Shown here: one piece after another, positions 50,801 through 64,000 of the stretch | How positions within the stretch are numbered: position 1 is the stretch's first letter | How the letters are laid out: every line of letters begins with the position of its first letter | NCBI GenBank assembly: GCA_964007475.1 | Contig: OZ023273.1 | Location: forward strand, 5,060,176 to 5,124,175 | DNA: 64,000 bases | From: Hybos culiciformis | Lineage: Eukaryota; Arthropoda; Insecta; Diptera; Hybotidae | Direction of reading: 5' to 3' | Program-made: the position numbers and the translations under genes | The notes under the pieces: generated by a model | What the model was told of the DNA's origin: nothing | Seen by the model: the letters and a program-made list of their open reading frames with translations, nothing else | Databases searched by the model: none

Positions 50801-52952
50801 TTTAAACAAACCCTTTTCAATTAAAAAAATTACTTTAAAAGAAAAACGTTTTTTTTTTTTGTAATATTAAATAAAAAGCTTCTAAATATCTAATTTGATA
50901 TTTTTTTTTTTCCTTATGAACCGAGGGCACTTCAATTCAACGGCAAAAAAGAAAATATGCCTAATTTGTTATATACGTTTCTTGTACGCAGAAAGCAAAT
51001 AAGGTTTCAAGTTGAAAATTAAGAATTTTTCTTCTCAAGTTAATGAAATGGTACTTAATTAATTTTTATGTTAATAATATTTGAAGAAAAAAAAAAGAAG
51101 AAAGTTTCTAACGTTTTGTCCTTATATTAAAAAAATGGTTGTCATTGAAGTCATAAAAATACGAATTTATGCTCGTTTGAAACAGCAACAATTTGTAAAA
51201 AGGAAATTCTATGTTGTTTCTTGTATTTTTATAACTATACTGGAAAATTTATAATAAATAAATACTGAAATTTACATTAATCAAAACATTTCTCATAAAA
51301 TTCGTATGTAAATACTATTAGAATTAAAGCTTTGGTATATGTAATATTACCGCTAACACAAAAGAAAGTTCTTCCACAGAAAAATATATATCCATTATCC
51401 TCCCTACACTATTTATTTAAAATTTTATTTATTCCAAATAAGAACTTATTATTAAATTTATCAGATGCGTGAAATTAGGGAAAAATATTTAAAAAAAAAA
51501 TAACAAAAAATGGTATTACTTTTATATTTTTAGATAAGTAACACTTCAACACCTAAGAAATTATTATAAAACAAATTTCTTTATTAAAGTTTGGTACACA
51601 TTTTTCTTTATTAAAATTTGATAAAAAAAAATTTAAATTAACATATTTATAACTATATAGAATATCTTTCAATAATGTTATAATTTTGTTAAGTTTAGTA
51701 TCATTTTCATTTAAAGCAGCCCTACAAACAAAAATAATTCTTTCAACTTGTTAATAAAGCAACGCTTTTACTAGTAGGTATACATTTGGAATGCAATAAG
51801 ATACATATACGTTTGCAATAACTTGTATGAAGCTTAAATTAAATCTGATGTCTCAATAAGTTCAATTGTGAATCATTACATATATATCAAAAGTAATACA
51901 TCCACTGATTGCACGTATATGCTTTTGTACGTACATTTATACATATACAAATTCCATAATCATTTCATATAATGGAACAACCTAGTTTGGTTTTGGTAAC
52001 ATTCCTTTACTTTGAACTACCCAGGATCTAGCATCGCTAACCCAACAAACAATTTTTTGTTAAGCTAAAATTTAAGAAAAAAATATTTAAAAGTATATTT
52101 ATATTATTTATAATTTGGAATCCCTAATGTCCTTGTATCACTTAAAAAATATCCTTTACATTTGGATATGATAAGAACAAAAAAGGTTCGTTATCAAAAA
52201 TAAATTCCACATGTAATTTAAAATATTCCTTATTCTGAAAAGTCAATCATCATTTAAACCTTTTTATCGATATTCATATTTTGTTGTTTTTTTTTTTCTT
52301 CTTGAAGTTCCTACACTATATAGATGTTTTTATTAACTATATCCAGCTTCCGAATTTTTTCAATATATAAATTTTATTTAAGTTTAATAAATTTTACCCA
52401 AATGAATAATATAAAATTTTTATCATATATTTTTTATCAAAAAAAAAAAAAAATAAATAAAAAAAAAACTCTACTAAAAATTATATTGAAAAAGAGGACA
52501 ATATTACTGGGATTAAATAAACTGGAATAATTTTTTTTTTATTGAACGTTACTATTGATATGAAATTATGTAGAAAATATTTTTTAAATTTATATTTCTT
52601 TAACCACATTTAAAATGGCACGTAGCGGTCACAGCTTATCTAAGTATAATATTAAAATAAATAAATTTATTAATAAATCGAATTTTTGATTAAACTCTGT
52701 TTAAATATTTTGAAAAAAAAAAAATTCATTTTACAGTTGAACAGTATTCAGTATACAATTTCCAAGTTAGTAACCTTAATGTGAAACCTATATAAATTTA
52801 ATTCGATTTGATGCAGATTTCAGATTGAGGTAAATTGTAAAACAATTATCATATTAAAGCAGAACTCCCAAAAATTAGTTTTATTATTCACAGATTAATA
52901 TCGTCTTCAATTTATCTGTTGAATTTTCCAGTCTCTATTTGCATAATAGTGA

Positions 52953-53120
52953 GATAAGTACGGTAAGAAAGCTGAGTCCATATCTACTGATGTGGATCAC
53001 CCATTAAAAGTTGTAATCAGGATAAATCCAAAAAGTGAATCCTGTATAGGGAAGCCCGTAAAACAATTATTCAACAAAGATGTGATTGTACATCAGAATG
53101 ATTATAATGTGTTTGTTTAA
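52953..53120 (+). pseudogene. Open frame with protein-like composition, possible gene fragment
   Basis: Between two stops, 55 codons read DKYGKKAESISTDVDHPLK, VVIRINPKSESCIGKPVKQ and LFNKDVIVHQNDYNVFV, then stop. The composition (Asp, Val, Pro, Lys, His, Gly) is unlike the Phe/Ile/Lys/Asn frames produced by random A+T-rich DNA here, and the local GC content is higher. Just upstream another frame reads NIVFNLSVEFSSLYLHNS, which would need one frameshift to join. There is no ATG at the start and no clear acceptor. I do not recognise the protein. It may be a decayed processed copy or an exon of an unseen gene. Confidence 0.3.
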
Positions 53121-56100
53121 TTATATCCAAAATAAAAGGCACCAATTTTTGGCATATAAAATGAAATAATGAATGATGAATAATAAAATGAAATGTCTAA
53201 ATATAGACATAGTAATTCAACGGGGCAAAGCTTTTCAAATTCATTGTTTTGACGATTTTACAAAGTGAAAAATTCTAAATTGATGTTGAACTTTTTTTGG
53301 TATAAAAGTACTTCTCTTTTTTTTTAGGGGAAGTGCAAAATTTAAAAAGGAAACAGGAAAAGGATATGCTGTTGCAAGATGCATTTTTTTCATTTTTTGT
53401 TCCAATATTAATTTCTGTGGAAACTTGAAAATTTTTTTTTGTTCATATAATATTAAATTGTTTTTTGCTTGGAATTTTTTTTTTTTTAATATTTTTCTTG
53501 CACATGGTTAGTGTGAAGATAAATTATTACAGATAATGTATTTTTTATTATTTTTTTTTTGCAATCATAGAGGAAAACATATATGTATACAGCTTTTTTT
53601 GTATTTTAAAAGGAGGCACGTTTTTATAGTCTTTAATAAACATCAACTTCTTCTAATGGTTAAAAAAGTCTGCTTCTTTTAAGCTTTCATAACATATCCA
53701 ATTTGGGAGCATGTTAGTAAAATTTTTTAAAAACTTAAGTTTATTTTTACTTAAACAAGAAACGTTGTTGCAGAATTTATAGAAAACATAAAAATTGGAA
53801 AATTAGTTTAATTTGATAATATTCAATTTAAAAACCGATATTCTGATTAAGTGGATTTTAGAAAACCTTGCAAAAATTTAAAATTAATTCAGCACTTTTT
53901 ACTGAAAACGCAAATATGCCTCCGTACAAAGACCAGATATAATAAATTCGAAGTTAATAATAAATTTATGCATTATTATAAATTTACTGATACATACTTT
54001 ATTATATAAATTTTCTGTCCTTGTGGTTATTGACTTAATGTTCAATATGATCCTAGCAGGTTATCGAATAATCAGAATTGTTGGGTTTAATTTTAATTGG
54101 TTATTTCATTATATTCGAATAGTTTGGATATTTGTTTAAGATAGATCTAGTTATTTTAAATACTGGTAAAATTTATTCCTTAGCATGAATGAAAATATAA
54201 GTTGTGGTTATACTTTTTTAAATTGAAGAAGGCCTTTAAAGTTCTATCTGCCTTTTTCGTTTTTTTTTCCAACATATTTGTCCTTTGATATTTGCGTACA
54301 TTTTATGCCAAAAAATCTAAAATTACGTAATTAAAAGACTATTTTTCATGCAAACAAAAAAAAAACAAAATTTAACTACGTAAAAATATCATGCAAGCTT
54401 GGTATTGAGTATTGAGTAAATTCTGGTAAATTCCATTTACTTTTTTTTTTGATGAACATACATTTGTAAATTATATGTTCGATAAGAAAAATTCAGTTTT
54501 AAATGTTAATCATCATTTATACTTTTATAGTAATTTCAATCACGTTTCTGTCTTTAATTAAAGTTTCATTTAATTTAAAAACTTTACAAAAAAATTTTTT
54601 TGTTTTTATAATTGCATTTTCTTATACAAACAAGATTATGTTAAAAAAAAAAACAAAGTTACAAATTAATGAGATGAAAATCTTATTACACCTACTGAAA
54701 GATATATGTATATACAAGTTCAAGTGTGCACTTTATACCTTAATATTTTTTTAAATTGCAGAGTAATTTAATAATGTCTTTGCACTTAATAAAAAATGAG
54801 TGTGTAATACACGAAATAAACCCTCAGGTTATAGGTTCATTTATACACTTCTAAAAAAAATAAATTATTATGGTCTTAAAGTTAGATATATTTAATCTTA
54901 TTGTATTTATTTTGCAGGCAATCAAATACCTAAAAAATTTATTAAGGACACGGACACAGTACTAGCATTAATTTTTTTTTTGAAATTTAAAACCTAAGAA
55001 AAGTCGTACAGAAAAACCAAAAATTTTAAAATCGTTTACTAAAATTAATTATTATTTCAGTCTCGAATGAATTTCTTGCTTTTCGAAACACACAAACATT
55101 TTGTAACTAAAATTATGTGTGAATTTCTTATCCTTTGAAATGACGATTATTTTTGACGTTTCATTCCATTTCACGGTACATTTCTGAAAGTTCTTAAGCT
55201 TAAATTTGGGATTCCCTTTTTGTTAGAAAGGTTTATAACTTTATTTGATGGGAACAAAATTTGATTAAAAAGCAAAATTAATTTTTAGGTTTTAGGAGTT
55301 AGGTTTTTTCGAAAATTTATTTAAATTCAAAACTTGTATTTTACACAATGTGTAATGATATCAACTATGTACAGAAATATGAAGTACCTACATAATGTAT
55401 ATTATATAATGTATTAGATTAATTTTTCTTTTTCTAAATTCCTTTGGGACATGAAATATTCTCACGTTTCTTTTGAAAATGAGAAATAATTGTAATCATC
55501 TGATTACCAAAGGATTATAAAAGTTTCAAATTTTTCACTTTCAACTCCTCGCATTATAGGTAGCGAAAAGAAAAATAGGAAATTTCTTAAAAGAAGAAAA
55601 TAAATGCATAGAATTTTTTTTTAACTTACTTAATAAGGGAACGTGCACATTATTTATCTGAAATTGTGTGCAATTATTTTTTCATTCAGTTGTACCTACT
55701 CAATTTGTCCTACATTTACGAACTGGTAATATCTTCAAAATCTTACCATCATTTAGACGAATAATTTATAGATATTTCGCAAGGTTAAAAATAAAAACAA
55801 AATTATAATTTAACAATAAAATTTTCTTTTCAAACATTTAATTGTTATCAAATTATGTATAGACACCGTCATTAAGAATTCTGAAACTTTGTACATAAAG
55901 ATTCTTTTTATATTTGTAATATTTTCCAAAATAGGGTGAGCAGAGTTAAAGCTCCATTATCTGAAGAATATTTTTGAACTCAGTGTAATTTGAGTATTGT
56001 TGTATGCCGACGAGTATAAAAATGGCACATCAACAGACTATATAACCAGTTTCACCTATTTTCAAATTAAAACTAGTTTTATTCTATTTTGAAGACTAAA

Positions 56101-59100
56101 TTATTTTATATTGTCAGTTGAAACCTTAATATTTAGATCACTGTTTGTACATTAAAAGTTCACCGTTTAGTTTTATTTTACAGGCCAATTAGCCTTTTAT
56201 CTATTTAATTTTACATTCTGTTCCGTAGGAGGAAACAGTTCTATATATAACATTTTGACTGCAATTATTGAATAGAGTTAAGGTCTTCGATTTCTTTTAA
56301 TGATCAATGTGAAAATTTGATTCCTCTAACGAAATTATCTAAAAAGTTAGAAAAATCCGTAACACATCCTGCTTAATGGTATTTGAAATTAAGAAAGTTA
56401 CAAAATATCACACAGATGGGGTTTCATAACGTCAATTTACTTTATATCTGAAAAAAGTTAAACAAAAAACGTTACGACCGCTTTGCTTGACTTTTGTTTG
56501 TCCTCTTACCGACATTTCTGAATAATTTTAAATAAATCCTAACCTAAATTTAACTATCTGAACATCGTTAGCAATATAAATAAAATATTTCAAAAGCTCT
56601 TAACTTATAAGAAAACTTAATAATAATCACTTTAATTTTTGCAAACTAGTTTTTGGCGCAATTAAAATTTTTTCCATGACAATTTTTTTTTTTAACAATA
56701 TGAAAAACTGTAATGAAATTAATTACAATAAACATAAATTTTATAAAATTTCATAATTCTATATTTAAAAAAAAAAAAAAAACAATAAAATCATATAAAT
56801 ATAAAAAAGTATTTTCTTTTATCTTTTAAGAAAAGATATTTTTTAAATTAATTATTATTTTAATTGTGCTCTTTACTGCAATAACATAAAAAGGAAAAGG
56901 AAAATAAGAAAAACTTTTCGCTTATTTTCTTTTTTTTTTTTCTATTTTAAATAAAATTTTGTGCATTCATTTCTAGATTATGCAAATTTTTATGAGATAA
57001 TTTCAAGAAAAGCTTTTAGGTGAAAAAAAAAATTTATTTTTTTGTTTTGTAAAACTACTAGGGGAAAATGACAATTGTTTTCGAAGATTAATATAAAAGT
57101 CTTATGAAAACTGTTTTTTGAATTCCATGTTGGATATATATTTGTATAATTAATATATTACGACATTACGAGTATAACGTTTGAAAAGCAATACTTAATT
57201 ACTTGAAGTTAAGCATAGGTGTCCATTTATTATCCAAATTTAAAAATAAATAAAACGAGAAAAACTTATTTTGTTCGTCAGAAACTTCACTAAGAGTCAT
57301 TAAGAGCCAAAAATAAACCATGCATTTTATTAAATACGTTATTAAGTTAAGACCAATAACAAAAAGTATATCTTTTAGTTAAGAATACAGTAATTTCGCG
57401 CTTAAAACAAAGCATCTTTCTTTCTACTACTGAGCACATTAATTGAATTATTTACCAAATAATACAAATTAACATAAGAAATATATGAAACTACTTCGTT
57501 CATTATGTAAATTTTAATATAAAATGGCACCTTAATTATAAAATAAAAAAAAATATATTCTTTAAAAACAGCTCATTTCAAGTTACTTAGTGAAGAATGA
57601 TGATTTTTATTTCAATGAAAGAAGAAAATTAATTCTTTTTTTCTGTATACCATTTAGTTGTTGTTCATTAATTTATTTATATCTATTTTAATATTGCCAT
57701 AGTTTCTTTAGCTATAAAATTTTTTGTAAGTTAATAAACCTTGATTTTAAACCTAGTACTAGAGTCACCTTGGTGGGTAAAGCGTCAACACTAGTATTAT
57801 TTGATATCAACAAGGAAAATAAAATTAGTTGCAAAATTTAAATGTTTGGTTGTGTCCGTAATTAAATTTTCTATATCAAATCAAAAAAAAAAACGAATTC
57901 TATTAATTCTAAATTCTATTAATATTTCACAATTAAACCCAAAAAAAATAAATTTATATATGTAATAAATGTTATATAAGTAAGTAGGTACTTAAAAGGT
58001 AATTGTTAAAAAAAGTTAAATTTTGTGTTACATGACGATGTAATTAGTTAATCTAAATCTAAATTTATAAATTTTGGCACTCCAATTCAAAAAGATATCA
58101 TATTTGGCTTTAGTTTATAATAACTACATAGTTCTCTATAGTTATAATGTTAACCCTAATGATTCCCATAATGTCAAAGTAGTGTATATTTGTAGAATTA
58201 TAATAGAATCCACAAAATTACAGATTTAATATAATTTAGAAATTCTTTACTTATATTGTAAAATATTGAAATATCAGAATCTTGATGACCGATATATCTT
58301 TGAATTTTCCTATCTATATCTATGTTGAAGACAACATGATATAAAATAAAATATAAAGTTTACATTTATTGCAACTTCAATAATGAATGTATGCTTTAAT
58401 ATTCCAAAAAAATTTTTTCTCTTATAAGTAACAAAATTCTAAATGAAGTTCCTTTTGTGATAAAACTTGAAAATATTTCGTAATAGATTTATTAACTATT
58501 CATTTCGAACTTTCTAGTATTAAAGTGTAAAGTTTTATTAACTATACATATAAACCTATACCAATATCAAAATGATTGGCAATTCAAGCGTGAACGATTT
58601 GTATATTGAATTGAATGAATAATAAATCAAATTTTGCTTACTCATTGAACGAGAATATACTTATAATGTTTGGAGAAAAATTAGACAGAAAAAAACTTAT
58701 ATGCTTGGTTCAACGAGATATTCAAACGCGAACCCAAAAAGAGCAGTGGTATTTCAACCTCGAATTGAAATTTGTAACAATTTTTCAATTTGTCCACTTT
58801 AATTTAGTGTTCAATTATTTACTATACAAATATTATGTAATATGTATTTTGTCTAACGATATAATGTAAAAAATATCAAAGAAAAAAGTTTAGGAAACGA
58901 AACATACAAAATGTTACATGTATCACATGCTGACCGAAATTAATTTTTTTTATTAAACTTTCCAAAAAAAACATTTACGATATTTTATGAAATTATATAG
59001 GAATGTGCCAGAAATTCGGTTTTGTTATCAAAAAACTTAATTATGTATAAACAAAGTATCAAACGAAGTAAACATTTTTTAATTAAATTTAAATTAATCA

Positions 59101-60725
59101 ATTTTTTTTATTATTATTATTTCTTTTTTTATTTTCTCAAATAGCTCAAAGCCCTAATTTAAAGGAATCAATAATATTGTAAAAATGGCAAATAGCCCTG
59201 AATGATATTTGTAATAATCGTATGTATCCGAAATTAGATTATAAAAAAAAAAAACAATTTTGTTAAAATTAATAATAAAATAAAGCAGAAATTTTTATGT
59301 AATCATTCAATTTTTAGATTAAGTGAAAGCTTGTAATTTTTGAATTGGAAATCAGTCCTTTCTTGCATTGAACATTTTATCAAAATATATTTTATAAGTA
59401 TTATATATATTGTGAAAGAACAATCTTTTACTCTTTATTCAATTTGCACAAACAAATATTTGAATTTTTAATGTAAACTTAACAAGAAAAATCTTATAAA
59501 TGTAAAATTTTCTAGAAAATGCTTTTGTTGATTTCTTTTGAAAATTTTCGATGTCATTAAAACTTTAAAAATTTTCTTTTATATTTTAGAATAAAATTTT
59601 GATTGTCATATATGCTAAGTGCAAACTAAAATGGAAAACAAGTTTAAGATTAGAAAAATGTTTGTAAACATAAATATGGAGCAAAATCTATCTATATATA
59701 TTCATGTTATTCATTCTATGTAAGTACATAATATATTTATGATGTAATTTCAGCTTTAACTATAAAATTAAAATATCCCAATATTATATAAACCAAAACT
59801 GCATGCAGTTCTAAATTATATAAGCAAAAGCATATTGGTTTTTTGTAAAAAAAAAAATTATAAATTGCTGTTATTTATTAAAAAATCATAAATTTCCTCC
59901 TTATATAGTCAACAATTTAAAGTTAAATGATCCTTCAAATTGTTCACTATCCCAGAAAGCAAAAAAATGCAGTAAATTGGGAAAAATGTCTAAAAAGATC
60001 ATTTTATTTGAATTTTACCTTCTTACATTTATTAATTCAGTTCAATTTAAGTGTTGTTCAAACTTTAAATACTAATTTATATTTTCCATAATAATTTTCT
60101 TGAAATGCAACCAAGGCAATTTTATTTTTGAAGTCTATTTATACATACTTTCACGCTTAAATTACTTTGTTAGACATTATTTTTTAGTATTACTAATTTG
60201 TATATCTCATTTTAAATGTTTATTTGAAAATCAAAAGGTTTCAGGAAAAAAGAAATAATAGTTTAGTCAATTTTTTCAAGTACCCGTAAAGCAAGTTTAT
60301 ACACATATAACTCAATTCTATACTATAAATAAATTACACCGAAACCTTTTCAATCTCGTACAGAAAAGTAGGTAAATACTTAAGTGTTAAGTACATAAAG
60401 TAATATAATGTGAATGAATCTATATAAATTCATCCTTAAACCCTAAAGTGTAATAAACTTATTTTTTTTTTTACTACAGGTTGATAAAGCGATAGAAATA
60501 TGGCTAAAAAAATTTATGTAGAAATTTTACAAAAAAAACTTTTCATGATAAAATTAATAATAAAAAAGAATGTCTAATTTATTGGACTAGTGCCAATATT
60601 TTCATATCTTTCAGATTTTTTATTTTTTTTTCGTCTCTTCCGTAGTCATATTATATTCAACGTTAACTTCCTTTTAAATATGTAACACTTTCCATTAATT
60701 ATTTTATCAGAATAATTTTGTTAAA

Positions 60726-60800
60726 TAGCAGCAGTATAGACAGACATAATTTTTTTGTAAATTTGTTGAATAGCAGCGGTATAGTCATAATTTTTTTGTT
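60726..60800. repeat. 45-bp-period tandem duplication
   Basis: TAGCAGCAGTATAG ... CATAATTTTTTTGT at 60726 recurs at 60771 as TAGCAGCGGTATAG ... CATAATTTTTTTGT with small differences. Confidence 0.75.
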
Positions 60801-63800
60801 CTGATCCTTATTCATATTTAAATAAAATATTATCTTTACTTTACTATTTTCGAAATACTTAATTTTTAAAAAAAATTTATCATTCGTTAAGGTTGAAGAA
60901 GTTCTTGAATTTAATTAAATAATTAAAAAATATATATAATTAATATAACTATATGACATCTCCGGTTGAAACAATAGAAATAAGTAAAAATAACAACAAT
61001 AAATTTTTAACTTAACTTAAAATGTATATACTTTCATTTCTTTTTTATATTAAAGCTTAGTTTAATAGTAAGTTGCCTTTTATTAAGTATTTAATATTCA
61101 GCAATCTCGTTTGCTTTAATTAACACAATTAAGAGATTCTCTAGGTATGTACATTATATCCAAAGATTACTTCATATAATTAAGTAGTTTCTTGCAATAC
61201 GACGCTACGCTCGAAAACTTTGTTTTAGTAATGATATTAAGAACTTTAATCCGAGTTGTTCATAGCAAGTCTTAAATTTAACTCCGGCTTCTCTAGGTAT
61301 TTTTTAATAATTGTAATTTAACTGACTGTACTATGAGAATGTCAATATAAGCCTATTGTTTTTTTTTTGTAATCATTGTATGCCAAATTATTTTAAGTAC
61401 CGAATAAACCACAAAAAACAACATTATTAAATTGTTTAAATGTTCCGTGTATAAAGTTCCTGCAATTTTTATATGACCAACGCAACAATACTACGGTAGA
61501 TATATTTATAATATATATATAAATATAATTTTATAAAGAATCAAAACAATCGATCATGTAAAAATATAAAATTATATTTACGGATATAATATGTACATAT
61601 ATCTTAAACCATAATATTTTCCTAAGCCCTGACACGATATGTTTTTAAGTTTTTATATTGAAACCTTTGTGCAGTTTGTTTTTTTTTTTCTACAAAACTA
61701 AAACGAAACAAAAATCTAATAAAGATAATAATAAATACATTTCCTATGTATTTTTAAGTAGAACAATATGATCGCGTAAAAAAATAACTAAAATGAAAAC
61801 ATAAACCACACAATAGCATTAAAACATTACATAGGAAAATTTATTGTCAGCCAAAAAACAACAATATTTACACAGCAGCTGCGAACAAAAATAATAATTA
61901 AAATAATTATAGTAAACTATTGTTGGTATAAAACAATTATTTTACACGATTTCATTTAAAACACAAACCCTGTCCATTTATCCGTTTTATTGATTCGAAT
62001 TTTGCAACGAACTGTTTTAGCTGAAATTTTGCACATACTCTTATTTCCAGTAACAATAAAATATTCCATCAACTCCTAATCGTCTGTAACACAGTTTCGT
62101 CAGTTACTAAAAAATTTAAATTTTGAGTAAAATTATACAAGCATACAACATTTCATTGACTCAAAAGTTTATTTCAAGTTCACATTCACTATCTGCCTAA
62201 AGCACATTATGACTGATTGGATTTTATAATCTCCTTTTCCTTTAGCGCCCACTATTTTAATTTTTAGTTAATAATTTTTATTTAGATAATTTAAATATTA
62301 TACATAAATATAATAAAAATTAATTAAAGAAATGTTCGATCAAAAAAATAAATAAAGAATAATTTATACAAATAATTTTTAAATGAGTATTAAGAATATC
62401 GTCTTGCTGTCAGAGCATAGTTATTTAACCTAATTTTTTCGATATGCCAGCATTATTTTTTTTATTAATTTTGATGTTTAATTAATAATAAAAACTATTG
62501 TCGTAGGACTATGTGTTAAATTTTAAAGCAGACAATTTTTGCAATAATTATACAGTAGAACTAGAATATTTATATATGACAAAATGGGGAAGTAGAAAAA
62601 AAAAACTTATAGCTTTATATTTTGATAATAATTTCCTTTTACTTTTATTTATTTTATTTTTTTTGTACAAGGCTTTTTACTGGGCAAATTTATACAAAAC
62701 AATTTTTTTTTTTTTGAAAAATTTCAACCAAAAAAAAATGTTATAACTTGTTCACGTTATTGTTTAATTATCTGGAAAACTAATAATTATTATTGTTGCA
62801 GCAAAATTTCATAAATATATTTTAGACTATAAATTATTATACAATTTTTTATTTTTTTTTTGGTTTGTAAGAAATTTACCAAAAATAATAGAGTAATTTT
62901 TAATTTTATATTAAAATATAAATGTATACATCTTATTGTCGGAATCCATGAGAATAAAAAATTTGTTAAAAATCTATGAAACCTAAAAACCTTAAAAATG
63001 TTTACTTTCATTAATTTTCATTATATTACACATTATATTCATTAATTTTGTGCAAGCATATTATGTATTTAGTTCATTGCAGTTGTTTTTGCTGGGACGG
63101 AAATGATCATATGCAAATTCACGCACATAGAAAATTAATTAATAACTTTGAAATGCGATTAATTGCATTGTGAAAAGTTATAGCGCTCTTCCATTATCAA
63201 ATAGTGGAGTCAAATATCGGCCTCTGTTTAATTTTTATCAACGAATTTCCTTTTGATTTGTTTTTTAATTATCATATTTTTGTGAATTTTTATACTAATT
63301 AAAAATAATATTATTTAATATAAATATGAGTTCAGTAAGAAAGCTCTTAACGAGGACTTTAATAATTAAATCAATTAAAAAATATTAAGTGAAATAAAAA
63401 TATTCATGATTTTCAGTCCACTTAAATGAATTTTTTAATTAATTAATCTCAGAATAATATGAAAAAAGTGAAAGTATTCTTTCTGCTACTTATCTACATA
63501 TACTTAATATTAAGTTTGAAATATTTTCTTTCATTCTGGTATGCTGTACCAAAGAATCATAAACTTTTTTGCTTGAGGGACTAAAACAATTTTTACATAG
63601 ATGTTGCACCTCTTTTATAAAAGTAGAAATAAATTTTGATTCATTTCATTCGTTTCATTTCTTTCGTACTAAAATGATTTATAATACAAATAAAAGTTTA
63701 TGTTTTAAAATAATTAATATTTCACAATTTGATATTTGTATCATTTTGGAATTCGTCAAAATATTTAAAGTTGAAAATTTTATTTTATTTATTTCAACAT

Positions 63801-64000
63801 TACATATAATATACTTTAAAAATAAAAACATTTAATTTCCATTTCAAACTCTAATTCAAATATCAATTTTATTGACAGTGATTTACTTTCATATAAAAGA
63901 GGTTAATCAAAACCTTTTTAATGTTGTGTTCTAAGATTCTGATATTTAAACAATTTTTGTTTTTTTTTATTAACTTTAAAACATTAAAATTTAATTGAAA

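Larger units (their letters stand above)
44741..64000. other. 3' UTR/intergenic DNA, no supported gene
   Basis: About 19 kb of A+T-rich sequence. Apart from the palindrome at 47.6 kb, the short open frame at 52953-53120 and a 45-bp tandem at 60.7 kb, I see nothing I can support. Frames near 58615, 62513 and 63569 are short, with no domain or good splice context. Confidence 0.6.

Noticed and set aside
57760..57805. Short GC-richer stretch with a partial stem (CTAGTACTAG ... CTAGTATT), tRNA-like at first glance
   Set aside because: No T-loop GTTCGA-type box, no anticodon arm and no acceptor stem of proper length could be laid out.
58615..58869. 84-codon frame with a moderately balanced start
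   Set aside because: The second half turns into Phe/Tyr/Leu-rich sequence, there is no known motif, and no splice or promoter context.

Overview
The window is very A+T-rich eukaryotic DNA with long homopolymers, (AAT)n/(ATT)n microsatellites, large introns and GT-AG splice sites. It looks like an insect genome, and the gene content plus Asn-rich coding repeats make a dipteran plausible, but the order is not certain. I see no bacterial-style operons, rRNA, CRISPR array or convincing tRNA.

One gene dominates, on the + strand: a lipophorin receptor (LpR), the insect VLDLR-like member of the LDL receptor family. Twelve exons between 8058 and 44530 join with matching intron phases into 808 codons plus a stop. 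In order they encode six LDLa modules, two EGF modules, a YWTD beta-propeller, a third EGF module, a short Ser/Thr/Asn-rich linker, one transmembrane helix, and a cytoplasmic tail with an FDNPVY endocytosis signal ending EPLNSVGTECV. The signal peptide and probably one or two LDLa modules lie upstream of the window; bases 1-6 may be the last bases of that upstream exon. Exons in the 24.3-26.0 kb core are separated by introns of only 59-114 bp, while other introns reach 10 kb.

The main surprise lies between the linker exon (26740-26904) and the transmembrane exon (37474-37598). There is a 1.4 kb open reading frame at 30054-31453 and a hidden second coding block at 32053-32275. Their phases (1 in, 0-0 between them, 1 out) are exactly what is needed to splice 541 extra codons in frame into the juxtamembrane region of the receptor. 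The encoded segment is rich in Asn and Ser, has about eighteen N-glycosylation sequons, and matches no family I recognise. A second candidate variant is an alternative terminal exon at 39430-39474, which would replace the standard tail end with MRLHSSQRKLFAHY.

The rest is intron (about 44 kb) and 3' intergenic DNA (44.5-64 kb). It holds several foldback/MITE-like inverted repeats (near 5.2, 13.7, 19.6, 34.6, 35.2, 40.4 and 47.6 kb), a degraded hAT-like element at 41.8 kb, short tandem repeats, and two short open frames with protein-like composition (minus strand 2711-2977; plus strand 52953-53120) that may be gene fragments. All calls come from reading and hand translation; nothing was searched against a database.
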